DNA from: JAKFYM01 sp964416595
GTDB lineage: Bacteria > Bdellovibrionota > UBA1018 > CAIPTA01
NCBI GenBank assembly: GCA_964416595.1
Contig: CAYQES010000006.1
Coordinates: forward strand, 62,001 to 126,000
Length of the DNA stretch: 64,000 nucleotides
Direction: 5' to 3'
The notes below the pieces were generated by a model. That model searched no databases and was not told the origin of the DNA. It saw nothing but the letters and a program-made list of their open reading frames with translations. Position numbers and translations under genes: made by a program. Shown here piece by piece: positions 32,633-40,876 of the stretch. The first letter of the stretch is position 1. Each line of letters opens with the position of its first letter.

Positions 32633-33429
32633 CGGAAATCCTCCACGTGGGTATTGCCTAGCACTTTGCCGTCGGTGCCGAAGAGTAGGATTTGGTAATG
32701 GGCTTTTTTGTTTTCCAAGGGAGCTGCAGTAAAAGTAGCCCGGGCTTGGCGGAAGCGGGAAATAGCAAAGGTCTCACCGCGGGTGAAATCCAGCACGATA
32801 TTTTGCGTGGGGCTAAATACACCCGGAGGATAAGAGAGCACAAGATCCTGGGTTTTGGCGAGCACCACGATGTAACCGCGGGCTTGCCGTTGGCTAGGAT
32901 CTACATTGTGCAATTCAAAATCCAATAAAACTTGTTTATTTCCCGCTTCCCGGTTGATCTTAGGATTCTTGATCCGCACGAGGGATTCGTTTTCGGGCAC
33001 TAAACTTGAGCGGGGCCCAAAAAACTGCAAGAGGCTCTGGCTGTTGTTGGCGCCTAAGTCTTTGCGCCCGTCGATCTGGCTATTGATCCTGGCGATATCT
33101 TCCCTTAAGCCCGCCACTTCTTTTTGTAATTCACTGTCGCTCGCTGCGGGAGGGGCCGTGGCGGTGGTTTTTAGTTGCTGCCAGAGGGAGCTAGAAGGGG
33201 CGGCGGTTTCTTCGGATTTAGTAGACGAAGATGGATTGCTATTTCCCAGCCAAAGACCGAACGAAATGATTGAGGCCAGAATCGCAAAGGCGAAGAGAAA
33301 CCCGAGGGTTGTGATCGACCGATGGAAAGCAGGTAAAGAAAGCCGGAAAGATCGGGGGCTTCCGTTTCCGCGTAAGAGCACGATGGTAAGATCGTCGGAA
33401 GATTTGGCTTTCTTTTTGTTAGTATTCAA
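32629..33429 (-). CDS. Single-pass membrane protein coupled to bactofilin
   Basis: 266 residues. A short cytoplasmic part (DDLTIVLLRGNGSPRSFRLSLPAFHRS) precedes one helix (about residues 41-63, TLGFLFAFAILASIISFGLWL). A periplasmic low-complexity stretch, a short coiled coil (DSELQKEVAGLREDIARINSQID) and a beta-rich domain of about 110 residues follow. The layout resembles the N terminus of M23 peptidases that pair with bactofilins, but the LytM catalytic domain is absent. I start at TTG 33429, which has a GAGAG site about eight bases upstream. Probably a membrane anchor or recruiter for the bactofilin. Confidence 0.75.
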   Translation of the reverse strand: MNTNKKKAKSSDDLTIVLLRGNGSPRSFRLSLPAFHRSITTLGFLFAFAILASIISFGLWLGNSNPSSSTKSEETAAPSSSLWQQLKTTATAPPAASDSELQKEVAGLREDIARINSQIDGRKDLGANNSQSLLQFFGPRSSLVPENESLVRIKNPKINREAGNKQVLLDFELHNVDPSQRQARGYIVVLAKTQDLVLSYPPGVFSPTQNIVLDFTRGETFAISRFRQARATFTAAPLENKKAHYQILLFGTDGKVLGNTHVEDFR

Positions 33430-33451
33430 GGGGATTGCTCTCTTTATCGTT

Positions 33452-33480
33452 ATGCTAAGGAGAAGCTGACTTCAAGTCAA
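33452..33480 (-). promoter_or_regulatory. Promoter of the bactofilin operon
   Basis: On the minus strand TTGACT (33480-33475) and TAGCAT (33457-33452) are exactly 17 bases apart, about 20 bases before the TTG start codon. Divergent from the next promoter, and the two face away from a common centre. Confidence 0.6.
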
Positions 33481-33490
33481 ATCCTGTTTT

Positions 33491-33519
33491 TTGACAGGGG
33501 GTTGCGAGAGAAGTACACT
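33491..33519 (+). promoter_or_regulatory. Near-consensus promoter of the pseudo-receiver operon
   Basis: TTGACA (33491-33496), 17 bases, TACACT (33514-33519), then ATG five bases later at 33525. The -35 lies inside a CCTGT-N6-ACAGG dyad, a possible operator. Confidence 0.7.
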
Positions 33520-33524
33520 AATAG

Positions 33525-34901
33525 ATGGAGCCAAGAAGGTTCCGTCTTGGGGGGAAGCACAGGATGCGCGTTCTCTGGGTTGACGCAAATGATAATCCTT
33601 GGACAGAGTCCAAGGGCTGGCAAGTGCTGGAAGATTTTGGTCTCCATGTGCTGCGGGTGCCAACGGCAGCGGAGGCCCAAGAGCTTTTAAGCGGCAAAGA
33701 TTTTGATCTCTTGCTTGTGCGCGCTGAAATTCCCGATGCCCTTTCTTTTTTCAACAAAGCTCGCAAATTTTTAGCCAAAGATCCACGGCGCATTGTGCTC
33801 GCATCAAGCGAATGGAGCAAAGATCAATTTAAACAGCATTCCAAGGGCAAGGATTCTGCTCACCGCTACGCCCGCATTCCGATGCCGCCCATGGGTTTTG
33901 TGAAATTAGTGGCCGATGTGTTTGGCTGCAGCGTGGATCAGTTAGCAAATTTCCGGGTTGAGCCTGAAGAGGTTTCTGCGGAAATTTCTGTGGAAACGGA
34001 AAAGCCTCTTTTGAAGAAAAAAGAAATTTCTGTGAGTCCGAATGAATCTTCGGAAGTTTTGCAAAAGTATTTGCGCATGCGGGAAGAGCAATTAGAAATT
34101 TCCGAAGGTGAGCGGGAAGAGTTAGCTCTCGAGAATGAACGTTTACAAAAAGAAGCTCATCAATTGCAATTAAGGATGCGGGAACTTGAGCACCTCCACG
34201 AAGAGCTCGCACAAAAGCTCCAAAGCATGGATGAAGAGCAAAGAGCCAAAGCCCAGGAGTGGGAGCGGGAGCGGGAAGCGAAGGAGCAAGAAGAGCGCTT
34301 AAATGCCGATCGTTTACGCCATCTAGAAGGGCAACTCGGTGAAGCTGGGGAAAAATACGAAAATCTTCGGGTACGGGTGCGAAAAGACATCCGCAAGATC
34401 CGAGAGAATGAACGGGATTTAGAAGCGCGTTTGGAGCTTTTACGAAAAGATTCGGAAACTTTATTACAAGCTCGGGACGAAAAAGTGCTCGAGATGCAGC
34501 GGAAAATCGACGCCCTAGAGTTTGATTTGGACCAAGTGCAAGACGGCCGGGTGCAAGCCCAGATGGAAGCGGAACGCTATTTAGCAAAACTTTCGCGAGT
34601 GGCCCGTGCCCTACACATTGCTGTGGGAATGATCGAAGAAGACGCGATCACGGAAGACGCATTGGCCGAATTTGAACCGAGCATGGGTGGCGCTGCCATG
34701 GCAGAGGAAGTTCCTGCGGCGGCGAGCCCCGTGGCACCAGCTCCTGTTGCGCAAAGCCCAGCTCAAGAAGAGGCGGCGGCGGAGCAAGATGCATTATCTG
34801 CGGAGCTTGCGGCTTTGGCAGCCGACGGAGAGCCCACCAAAATGCTCAGCGCCGAAGAATTACAAGAAATGGACGGAGAGCCCGAGTCGTCTTCAGGATA
34901 A
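33525..34901 (+). CDS. Pseudo-receiver protein with long coiled coil
   Basis: About 458 residues. After a 13-residue lead, RVLWVDANDNPWTESKGWQVLEDFG begins a CheY-like receiver fold running to about residue 135. The usual phospho-acceptor Asp is replaced in DFDLLLVRAEIPD (Arg in its place), so it is probably a pseudo-receiver. Residues about 180-370 are a continuous Glu/Arg/Leu-rich coiled coil, and the last 70 are Ala/Pro/Glu rich. The start may instead be the ATG at 33564 at the domain boundary. It precedes a diguanylate cyclase by 22 bases. Likely a scaffold or polar signalling protein; role inferred. Confidence 0.75.
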   Translation: MEPRRFRLGGKHRMRVLWVDANDNPWTESKGWQVLEDFGLHVLRVPTAAEAQELLSGKDFDLLLVRAEIPDALSFFNKARKFLAKDPRRIVLASSEWSKDQFKQHSKGKDSAHRYARIPMPPMGFVKLVADVFGCSVDQLANFRVEPEEVSAEISVETEKPLLKKKEISVSPNESSEVLQKYLRMREEQLEISEGEREELALENERLQKEAHQLQLRMRELEHLHEELAQKLQSMDEEQRAKAQEWEREREAKEQEERLNADRLRHLEGQLGEAGEKYENLRVRVRKDIRKIRENERDLEARLELLRKDSETLLQARDEKVLEMQRKIDALEFDLDQVQDGRVQAQMEAERYLAKLSRVARALHIAVGMIEEDAITEDALAEFEPSMGGAAMAEEVPAAASPVAPAPVAQSPAQEEAAAEQDALSAELAALAADGEPTKMLSAEELQEMDGEPESSSG

Positions 34902-34923
34902 GTGCGGCTAGGGTAAGCTTAAG

Positions 34924-35772
34924 ATGGCCAAGGATAACGATAGATTGTTGCTTGCGCTCTGTTTGGAATTATCTTCCGCAAAAGAGAGCTTGGCGGCCCT
35001 TGAGGCCATGGGCCGTTATTTGAAAAGCCGCTTCAAGCCCGCGTTCCAAGAGCAGCGGGATTACGATAAGAGCGAAAGCACTGAGTGTAAGATTTTTACT
35101 GTGCAAGGGCGGGACTGTAAATTCGTACTCTCCTTACCACTACCTGTTTTATTTGAATTAAAAGATTGCGCGGATTTACCCACAGATTTCGAATTGGATG
35201 TGCTCGAAAAAACCTGTCACTTTTTCCGGGAGCGCATGGAAACGATCGCGGAGCTGCGGGGCCTCACGCATACGGATGATCTTACGGGCCTCTACAACCA
35301 GCGCTACCTTGAGTTGATTTTGGATCGAGAACTTTCGCTTTCCAAACGGAATAACACAGAATTTTCCGTTCTCTTTTTGGATCTCGATCATTTTAAAAAC
35401 GTGAACGACTCCCACGGCCATTTGATTGGTAGTCGCTTGTTGTTTGAGGTGGGCCAGGAAATCAAACGCACCTTACGGGATTCCGATATTACCTTCCGTT
35501 ACGGTGGAGATGAATTCGTGATCATCCTTTCCCACACAGGCTTGGATGATGCCATGTTTGTGGCCGAACGGATTCGCTCACAGATCGAGAAGAAGCGTTT
35601 TTTGGTTCGGGAAAATATGGAAATCCGTTTGACCGCCAGCATCGGTGTGGCCACGGTGCCATTGCATGCAGGCACCAAACAACAAATCCTCAAAGCGGCC
35701 GACGAAGCCCTCTACGGCGTGAAAAAAGCCGTGCGCAACAAGGTGATCGCCGCCACTGCGCCGAAGGGCTAA
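34924..35772 (+). CDS. Diguanylate cyclase (GGDEF)
   Basis: A 282-residue cytoplasmic enzyme making cyclic di-GMP from two GTP. The N-terminal 110 residues are an unassigned helical/beta domain. The GGDEF domain starts at LTHTDDLTGLYNQRYLE, shows DLDHFKNVNDSHGH and the intact YGGDEF active site near residue 205. An inhibitory I-site RxxD (RDSD) lies five residues before GGDEF, so the product should feed back. Middle gene of a three-gene operon. A PilZ gene in the window is a possible reader. Confidence 0.92.
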   Translation: MAKDNDRLLLALCLELSSAKESLAALEAMGRYLKSRFKPAFQEQRDYDKSESTECKIFTVQGRDCKFVLSLPLPVLFELKDCADLPTDFELDVLEKTCHFFRERMETIAELRGLTHTDDLTGLYNQRYLELILDRELSLSKRNNTEFSVLFLDLDHFKNVNDSHGHLIGSRLLFEVGQEIKRTLRDSDITFRYGGDEFVIILSHTGLDDAMFVAERIRSQIEKKRFLVRENMEIRLTASIGVATVPLHAGTKQQILKAADEALYGVKKAVRNKVIAATAPKG

Positions 35773-35775
35773 GCC

Positions 35776-36891
35776 TTGAAACGCGTAAAAGTAATCGTAA
35801 GCGATTTTCATTTGGGTAAAGGGCCATTGCTGAAAGATGGCACCGTAAACATTTTGGAAGATTTTCGTTTTGGTCCTTCGTTTGTGGAGTTTCTAAATTA
35901 CTACCGCACGGGCGAATATGAAAACTGCGAAGTGGAGCTCGTGATCAACGGCGATTTTTTGAATCTTCTGCAGATCGATTATTTCGGCGTGCACAGCTAT
36001 TTGATTACGGAACGCATGGTGAATCACGCGGTGAGGTCTATCTTGGATGGGCATGCGGAAGTTTTTCAGGCTTTGCGTGAGTTTGCTTCCACTCCTCATC
36101 ATGCGATTGCTTATATTATCGGCAACCACGATATTGGTTTGCTATTTGATGGGCCGCGGAAATTGTTACGGGAAGCCGTTGGACCAAACTTACGTTTTTA
36201 CGATACCTACTATGAATTCGAGCGAGTGCGGGTAGAGCACGGTCATATGTACGAAGCCATCAACGCCACGAACCCCCAGCGATTTTCGTTGCGGGATCCC
36301 GATTACCCGGAGCCTGTGTTGAATTTGCCCTGGGCATCTTTATTCGTGACAATCTTTTTGCCGAAGATCAAAAAAGAGCGGCCATTTGTGGATAAGGTGA
36401 AACCGTTCACGGGCTATATGCGCTGGGCTTGGCTGCACGACACTTTCTTCGCGCTGCGGATTTCTTTTTTTATTTTATTGTCGTTTTTGCGAATGCTTTC
36501 GTTGGCCCGGAAACATCCATTGCTGGATTTTAAGATCAGCTTGGCGCGGCTAAAGGGAACCACGATTTATCCGAGCTTCGTGAAGGAGGCTAGGAAGATT
36601 TTGCGGCTAAATCCACATCTCCAGGCCGTGATCTTCGGTCACACCCATGTGCTTCGCTATCGGCAGTGGGGTGGGGGTAAGGAATATTTCAATACCGGAA
36701 CTTGGAACGAAGTAACGAGTTTGGACATTGCGGATTTTGGTCTACAGACGTTGCTCACCTATGCATACGTGGAATTGCCAGAGGCTGGTAGCTCGGCGGA
36801 GGCTGGCCCCAAGGCGCGGATCCGCTTGAAAGAGTGGCGGGGCATGTGGCGGCCGGAGGTGGATACTAGCGTGATGCCGGTGGGGAGATAG
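35776..36891 (+). CDS. Calcineurin-like metallophosphoesterase, paralogue 2
   Basis: 371 residues, the same length as the gene at 13287-14402 and collinear with it. Motifs in order: SDFHLGKG, INGDFLNLLQ, GNHDIGLLF, VEHGHMYEAIN and FGHTHVLRYRQW, then YFNTGTWNE. The inserted hydrophobic segment is HDTFFALRISFFILLSFLRML (about residue 220). I take the start as TTG at 35776, three bases after the cyclase stop, because no ATG fits the family N terminus. Operon placement suggests the phosphoesterase works in the same c-di-GMP or envelope process, but its substrate is unknown. Confidence 0.82.
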   Translation: MKRVKVIVSDFHLGKGPLLKDGTVNILEDFRFGPSFVEFLNYYRTGEYENCEVELVINGDFLNLLQIDYFGVHSYLITERMVNHAVRSILDGHAEVFQALREFASTPHHAIAYIIGNHDIGLLFDGPRKLLREAVGPNLRFYDTYYEFERVRVEHGHMYEAINATNPQRFSLRDPDYPEPVLNLPWASLFVTIFLPKIKKERPFVDKVKPFTGYMRWAWLHDTFFALRISFFILLSFLRMLSLARKHPLLDFKISLARLKGTTIYPSFVKEARKILRLNPHLQAVIFGHTHVLRYRQWGGGKEYFNTGTWNEVTSLDIADFGLQTLLTYAYVELPEAGSSAEAGPKARIRLKEWRGMWRPEVDTSVMPVGR

Positions 36892-36918
36892 GTTGTAGAG
36901 GCATACGGCATCGTCACT

Positions 36919-36962
36919 TTGTATTGGCTAGGCCACTACAAAAAAACCTAGCAGCAAAATAC
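36919..36962. terminator. Interrupted hairpin between convergent operons
   Basis: TGTATT-g-GCTAGG pairs with CCTAGC-agcaa-AATACA around a 14-base loop, between the stop codons of the phosphoesterase and GT1 genes. It has no long T run, so it may be a weak bidirectional terminator. Confidence 0.4.
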
Positions 36963-37001
36963 AGAGTCCGTGCATCCCCCAGTAGGGTGGAGCTAGTGTA
37001 T

Positions 37002-38270
37002 TCATAATTCCAAAATAGAAAATAAGTTCGCGTCTTCCATGGCATTTTGCGTAGCCCTTTGGGCTTCGCGGTTCATCTGTTTTATTTGCGGGTCAGACAA
37101 AACTTTTTCCACTGCTTGAGCAATACGCTGGGCCCCCGCTTTTCTTAAAGGGAGCACTAATCCTAACTGACGATCTTTTATTCTCTGCGCGATGAAGGGT
37201 TGATCATTGGTGATTGGAATGCAAACCATTGGCACGCCAAAGTAAATGCATTCCGCCACGCTATTGGCCCCCCCGTGCGTGATCATGCACGCCGCGTATG
37301 TGAGCACGGAAATTTGGTCCACAAATGGCACGAGTTCTACATTCGGCGGCAAGCCTTCTAATTCCTTTAGCTGGGTGTTATATCGCCAGGCACCGCGGGA
37401 AAGGAGAAATTTTCGATGGGGGAGCAGGGTCGCCGCCTCGATCACATTCTGGTAGAGATCCAGTAAACCTGTCTGGAGAGTACCAAAAGAGCAATACACC
37501 AAATTTGGGTCGCGCTCCGTAACCACATTTTTTGCATGATCCAGTAAGCGCATGGGCCCGAGGTAATGCATCGACCTCTGCTCCCGGGGTAAAGGTCGCA
37601 TGGGAAAATCTAGAAACTCGGGCATCTGCGTGAGCGTGAGAAGCGGAGAATAACTTTCCCGTAAAGAACAAAAAGTCGGTTGCCCATTGGATTTAGCCAA
37701 GTGATTGCCCTCTCGCAGAATCATTCCATACCAAGATTCCAGTACGAGATGCATCACTTTATTCAACCATCGCCGCCAACGGGAATTTGATTTATAACCC
37801 CAGGGTGCGCCGGGGGGGGGATACTGAGGGTCTAAAGAAAGGGGAAAGTGAATGGCGCAAGCGAAGGAATAAAAAGGCACACCCACCGCCTGGGCGATGG
37901 CTGCTCCCTGAAACTGCAACTGGTCCACCAAAAATTTATCAATTCCTAAGGCGCGTGCGTGGCTCGGAATTTCCTTGCACATCATCTGCGCGAGGCGCCG
38001 ATGAAGGAGGCCAGTGCGTAGGGTGGTCAAAAGCCCGTGGCCGCGGGAGAGTTTACCCCACTCTCTTTCCATCGAACCTAAAGGAAAAGTTTTTTGGCCA
38101 ATTTCCACCGCTTCGACGCCTTGCTGACGTACAAGGGCAAGAGAATCGGCTAGTGTAAAAACGGTGACGCGATGGCCTCGTTTCCTCAAAATCCGCCCCA
38201 AATTGCATAAGGGGAGCAAATGTCCAGGCACCGGCGAACTAATGATTCCGAAATGATGGGTGGATTTCAA
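37002..38270 (-). CDS. GT1 family glycosyltransferase (UGT/CrtX-like)
   Basis: 422 residues. The N-terminal part has SSPVPGHLLPLCNLGRILRKRGHRVTVFT, the acceptor half of GT1 enzymes. The donor half shows LVYCSFGTLQTG and ITHGGANSVAECIYFGVPMVCIPITNDQPFIAQRI, which is the nucleotide-sugar signature. Such enzymes glycosylate small lipophilic molecules (carotenoids, macrolides, lipids), unlike the GT4 enzymes elsewhere in the window. The TTG start at 38270 has an AGGAAG site and overlaps the preceding stop as TTGA. Last gene of the seven-gene operon, so it probably adds a sugar to the product. Confidence 0.88.
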   Translation of the reverse strand: MKSTHHFGIISSPVPGHLLPLCNLGRILRKRGHRVTVFTLADSLALVRQQGVEAVEIGQKTFPLGSMEREWGKLSRGHGLLTTLRTGLLHRRLAQMMCKEIPSHARALGIDKFLVDQLQFQGAAIAQAVGVPFYSFACAIHFPLSLDPQYPPPGAPWGYKSNSRWRRWLNKVMHLVLESWYGMILREGNHLAKSNGQPTFCSLRESYSPLLTLTQMPEFLDFPMRPLPREQRSMHYLGPMRLLDHAKNVVTERDPNLVYCSFGTLQTGLLDLYQNVIEAATLLPHRKFLLSRGAWRYNTQLKELEGLPPNVELVPFVDQISVLTYAACMITHGGANSVAECIYFGVPMVCIPITNDQPFIAQRIKDRQLGLVLPLRKAGAQRIAQAVEKVLSDPQIKQMNREAQRATQNAMEDANLFSILEL

Positions 38271-39334
38271 TGGTTCTTCCTCTCACGCATCCATTCGCGC
38301 CCAACCCGGCCTAGGGTATGCCAGAAGGAAACGCGTAAGCTGTTGTGAAAGGCGTGGGGTGGTTGGATTTTTTCTAGGGCCAACGCGTGGGCTGCGGGCA
38401 AGGAGTAGTAGGGAATGCCCGGGAAAAGATGATGGGTGGCGTGGAAATTCAAATGGAAGGGGGCCCAGATCCACGCCAAGCTGCTGCGCTCTACCACGTT
38501 CGTGCCGGCGAGGTGCACGTCCAAATAATGCTCTTTTTCCGTAAAACCCACGTGATAGTTATGTAAAACGAGCGTGCGCACAAATGCTGTCGCTGAAGAA
38601 AAAGCCACGCCAAAATACCATACCAATAATAACTTCGGATTATGAAAGGTCCAGGTGGCGCCAATTTGGACCATTGTGATCACTAGGCACGCGAGGTCAG
38701 CGCGGAGCATCTCGCTTGCCTCCTCGGGGTCTGGACCCACACGCTGGAATCCACTTTCAAATTGAATCGTAGACCACCGGCGAAAAACAAAATCACGCGC
38801 GCGCTTTCCCACTAGTACCCAGCCAATCGTAACGAAGCTGAAACGCAACAAAAGGATCAGCGGAGAAGCCAAAGGCTCAAGCACAATCTTAAACGGCAAA
38901 AAAAACCAAGGATTCTTTTCCCGCAAGTCAAAATGTTCCGGATCGTCAATAGTGCCAAACCTATGCGCCGAATGGTGCACTCGGTGCAGGCGAAATAAAT
39001 AGATTGGCAGCCTCAGCCAGTAGCCGAGAAATAGATCGTAGATCCTAGCCAAATGAGAAACTTTCATTTCTAAATGTACCACCTCGTGAGCAAAACCAAT
39101 CGCACGGGAAATTAAAATGATGCTAATGAGGAAAAAAATAAAATTTAGCGGTTTTGAATTCCAGCTGTAGCAGGCGAGAAAGAATCCCAACCACGCGAGG
39201 CTTGCCACCAAGAAGAAATCGCGGAAAATGCGCCCGTGGGATACGAAAAAAAGTGAACGTTGCTGAGAGGCTTCCCTTAGTTCCGTCATAGAAATACTGT
39301 CAGACCAATTGACTTTCTGACCACTAGTGTTCAT
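38267..39334 (-). CDS. Membrane fatty acid desaturase-like protein
   Basis: A 355-residue multi-helix protein with three histidine boxes: HEVVH (residues 83-87), HRVHH (about 117-121) and HATHH (about residue 305). This is the diiron hydroxylase/desaturase arrangement. Four or more membrane helices are visible. It oxidises an acyl chain in the membrane, using oxygen. Its ATG overlaps the preceding stop as ATGA and it is coupled to the GT1 gene. A desaturase, hydroxylase or ketolase reading are all possible. It is the second desaturase of the operon and differs clearly from the first. Confidence 0.85.
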   Translation of the reverse strand: MNTSGQKVNWSDSISMTELREASQQRSLFFVSHGRIFRDFFLVASLAWLGFFLACYSWNSKPLNFIFFLISIILISRAIGFAHEVVHLEMKVSHLARIYDLFLGYWLRLPIYLFRLHRVHHSAHRFGTIDDPEHFDLREKNPWFFLPFKIVLEPLASPLILLLRFSFVTIGWVLVGKRARDFVFRRWSTIQFESGFQRVGPDPEEASEMLRADLACLVITMVQIGATWTFHNPKLLLVWYFGVAFSSATAFVRTLVLHNYHVGFTEKEHYLDVHLAGTNVVERSSLAWIWAPFHLNFHATHHLFPGIPYYSLPAAHALALEKIQPPHAFHNSLRVSFWHTLGRVGREWMRERKNH

Positions 39335-40245
39335 GTAATACTGCTCCGGTACGGAGCTACCGCGAAGAGATGTTCCCGCTCTAAGGATTCCGTGAGAGTG
39401 CGGTGGCCTGATTTCTCGATAAGAGTGCGAATTTTTTTCAGTCGCTCACCGATTCTTCCTTCCCAATCAATTTCCCGCAAGAAATCTTCTTTTTCATTGT
39501 TGGTCATGGCCCTGCCTTCGGCTTCTATCGCTTGGCTTACCCAGTTGGCACTCACCAAGGCTTTCATGAAAATTCGCGTGGCTTCAAAAATCCTATCGTG
39601 GTCATTAGCAGAAACAGTCGATTGCGACCAGAGGAGTAAACCGCTCCCATGGTGATTGGCTTCGTCTTGAAGCACATTGGTAAAAACTGCTCTTAGTTGA
39701 GGATCTTTACAGCCCTCTCGTAAACTATGGTAGTGCATAATTCCGAAACCCTCGAGCAGCACTTGCACGATAAAAATAAGCACTTCACGACTACTCCCAG
39801 TGATGATTTCGGATAGTGCGGGCAGTAGGGGGTGAAATTCATATTTTGAACCGGGTTGCTCCACGAGAAAGAGTTCGATCATTTTGCGGTGGAGAGTTTC
39901 TTCACCAACCATCAGGGAGTATAACGACTTTTCTTCTACCGATTCCGCCAAGAGAATCATTTTGGCGCCGAAGTGCAGTCCCGATTTTTCAATGAAGTAA
40001 GCGAGCGTAAGGCTCTGTTGGCTCAACCTCCGCAGCACCTGTTCGCGGGATGCGGAGCTCATCGAGCGAAAAATAGCACTGCGATCTAGCCCCCACTGAG
40101 TATCATCCCAATATTGGCCCGCAAAATCAGCGCCAGGAAGCGGAAGCTCTATTTTCTTACGCAGAACAGAATCCAATAAAGCGGTAAGACGAGAATCCAC
40201 GGAAAGATTAGGAGCGCTTAAACCGGAGGTGAAGTTAATTTTCAT
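39331..40245 (-). CDS. Ferritin-like diiron oxygenase (AurF-like)
   Basis: 304 residues, all-helical. The diiron ligand pattern E...ExxH...E...ExxH can be seen: E116xxH119 in VGEETLHRK, E165 in LLEGFGIMHYH and E195xxH198 in QDEANHHG, with an earlier Glu (86 or 101-105). This is the layout of the AurF/CmlI group, which oxidises amines to hydroxylamines or nitro groups. I cannot exclude other ferritin-like oxidases. A GGAG site lies 7 bases before the ATG. The gene overlaps the acyltransferase by 11 bases. Cytoplasmic, soluble. Its substrate is probably a nitrogenous or acyl intermediate of the cluster. Confidence 0.75.
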   Translation of the reverse strand: MKINFTSGLSAPNLSVDSRLTALLDSVLRKKIELPLPGADFAGQYWDDTQWGLDRSAIFRSMSSASREQVLRRLSQQSLTLAYFIEKSGLHFGAKMILLAESVEEKSLYSLMVGEETLHRKMIELFLVEQPGSKYEFHPLLPALSEIITGSSREVLIFIVQVLLEGFGIMHYHSLREGCKDPQLRAVFTNVLQDEANHHGSGLLLWSQSTVSANDHDRIFEATRIFMKALVSANWVSQAIEAEGRAMTNNEKEDFLREIDWEGRIGERLKKIRTLIEKSGHRTLTESLEREHLFAVAPYRSSIT

Positions 40246-40876
40246 GTGTCATCTCCACTTTTTGGTTGGGATACAAACGCGTGCCTGCCTCTACTTGCGC
40301 TTTTTCCGCAATACATACACCGGGGGCAACGTGGCTCGCATAGCCGACCAGCGAACGAGCGCCGATCGTGAGGGGTTTATAATAGACGAGAATGCGTTCG
40401 TGCGTCCTCTTCACGATGTGGCCGGAGAGGGTTACGTCGTTTCCAAAAATGACAAAGTTGCCTAACTTAAGTGCGGTTCGATCAAATACCTGTACCCCCG
40501 GCGACCAAAAAATGCCGGTGCCAATTTTACTTCCCCACAGCCGCAGCCAGAAACTAAACGCACCAGGGAAAAGCATCAGCATCCGTTCGAAGAATGAAAA
40601 GGAGATAAAAAAAATCTGGAGACGGTTAGAGATGTACCAACTATTTGCGACCGCCTCCCGGCGTCCCACGTAACTTACGCCTTCGCGAATTGGGAAAAAC
40701 AAAGCAAAAATTCGCCACAGGAGAAGCGGCAAAACAAAAATAACCATTGGCAACAGCGATAACTTAAGCCAACTAAAAGAAATGAAAGTGGAAGCCACCA
40801 GAACGCCGATTATCAATAGATGCAAGGCCGGAAAAAATGTGGCCGCAGTTTCAAAGATCTTTGGAGGCTTGCGCAT
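40235..40876 (-). CDS. Membrane-anchored hexapeptide (LbH) acyltransferase
   Basis: 213 residues. One or two N-terminal helices (about residues 14-60, PALHLLIIGVLVASTFISFSW and LLPMVIFVLPLLLWRIFAL) precede a left-handed beta-helix. The rungs are VQVFDRTALKLGNFVIFGNDVTLSG and KPLTIGARSLVGYASHVAPGVCIAEKAQVEAGTRLYP. Such enzymes transfer acetyl or other acyl groups from CoA or carrier proteins. It overlaps genes on both sides (26 and 11 bases). The usual active-site His may be in GHIVKRTHER. Substrate unknown; it may acylate a sugar or hydroxyl of the product. Confidence 0.72.
   Translation of the reverse strand: MRKPPKIFETAATFFPALHLLIIGVLVASTFISFSWLKLSLLPMVIFVLPLLLWRIFALFFPIREGVSYVGRREAVANSWYISNRLQIFFISFSFFERMLMLFPGAFSFWLRLWGSKIGTGIFWSPGVQVFDRTALKLGNFVIFGNDVTLSGHIVKRTHERILVYYKPLTIGARSLVGYASHVAPGVCIAEKAQVEAGTRLYPNQKVEMTHEN

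Noticed and set aside
33829..34587. 252-codon minus-strand frame
   Set aside because: Antisense to the coiled-coil gene; its composition is explained by complement of Glu/Lys-rich codons.
36892..37001. Possible small gene or tRNA between convergent operons
   Set aside because: Only a hairpin is seen; no cloverleaf or open frame with a start signal.
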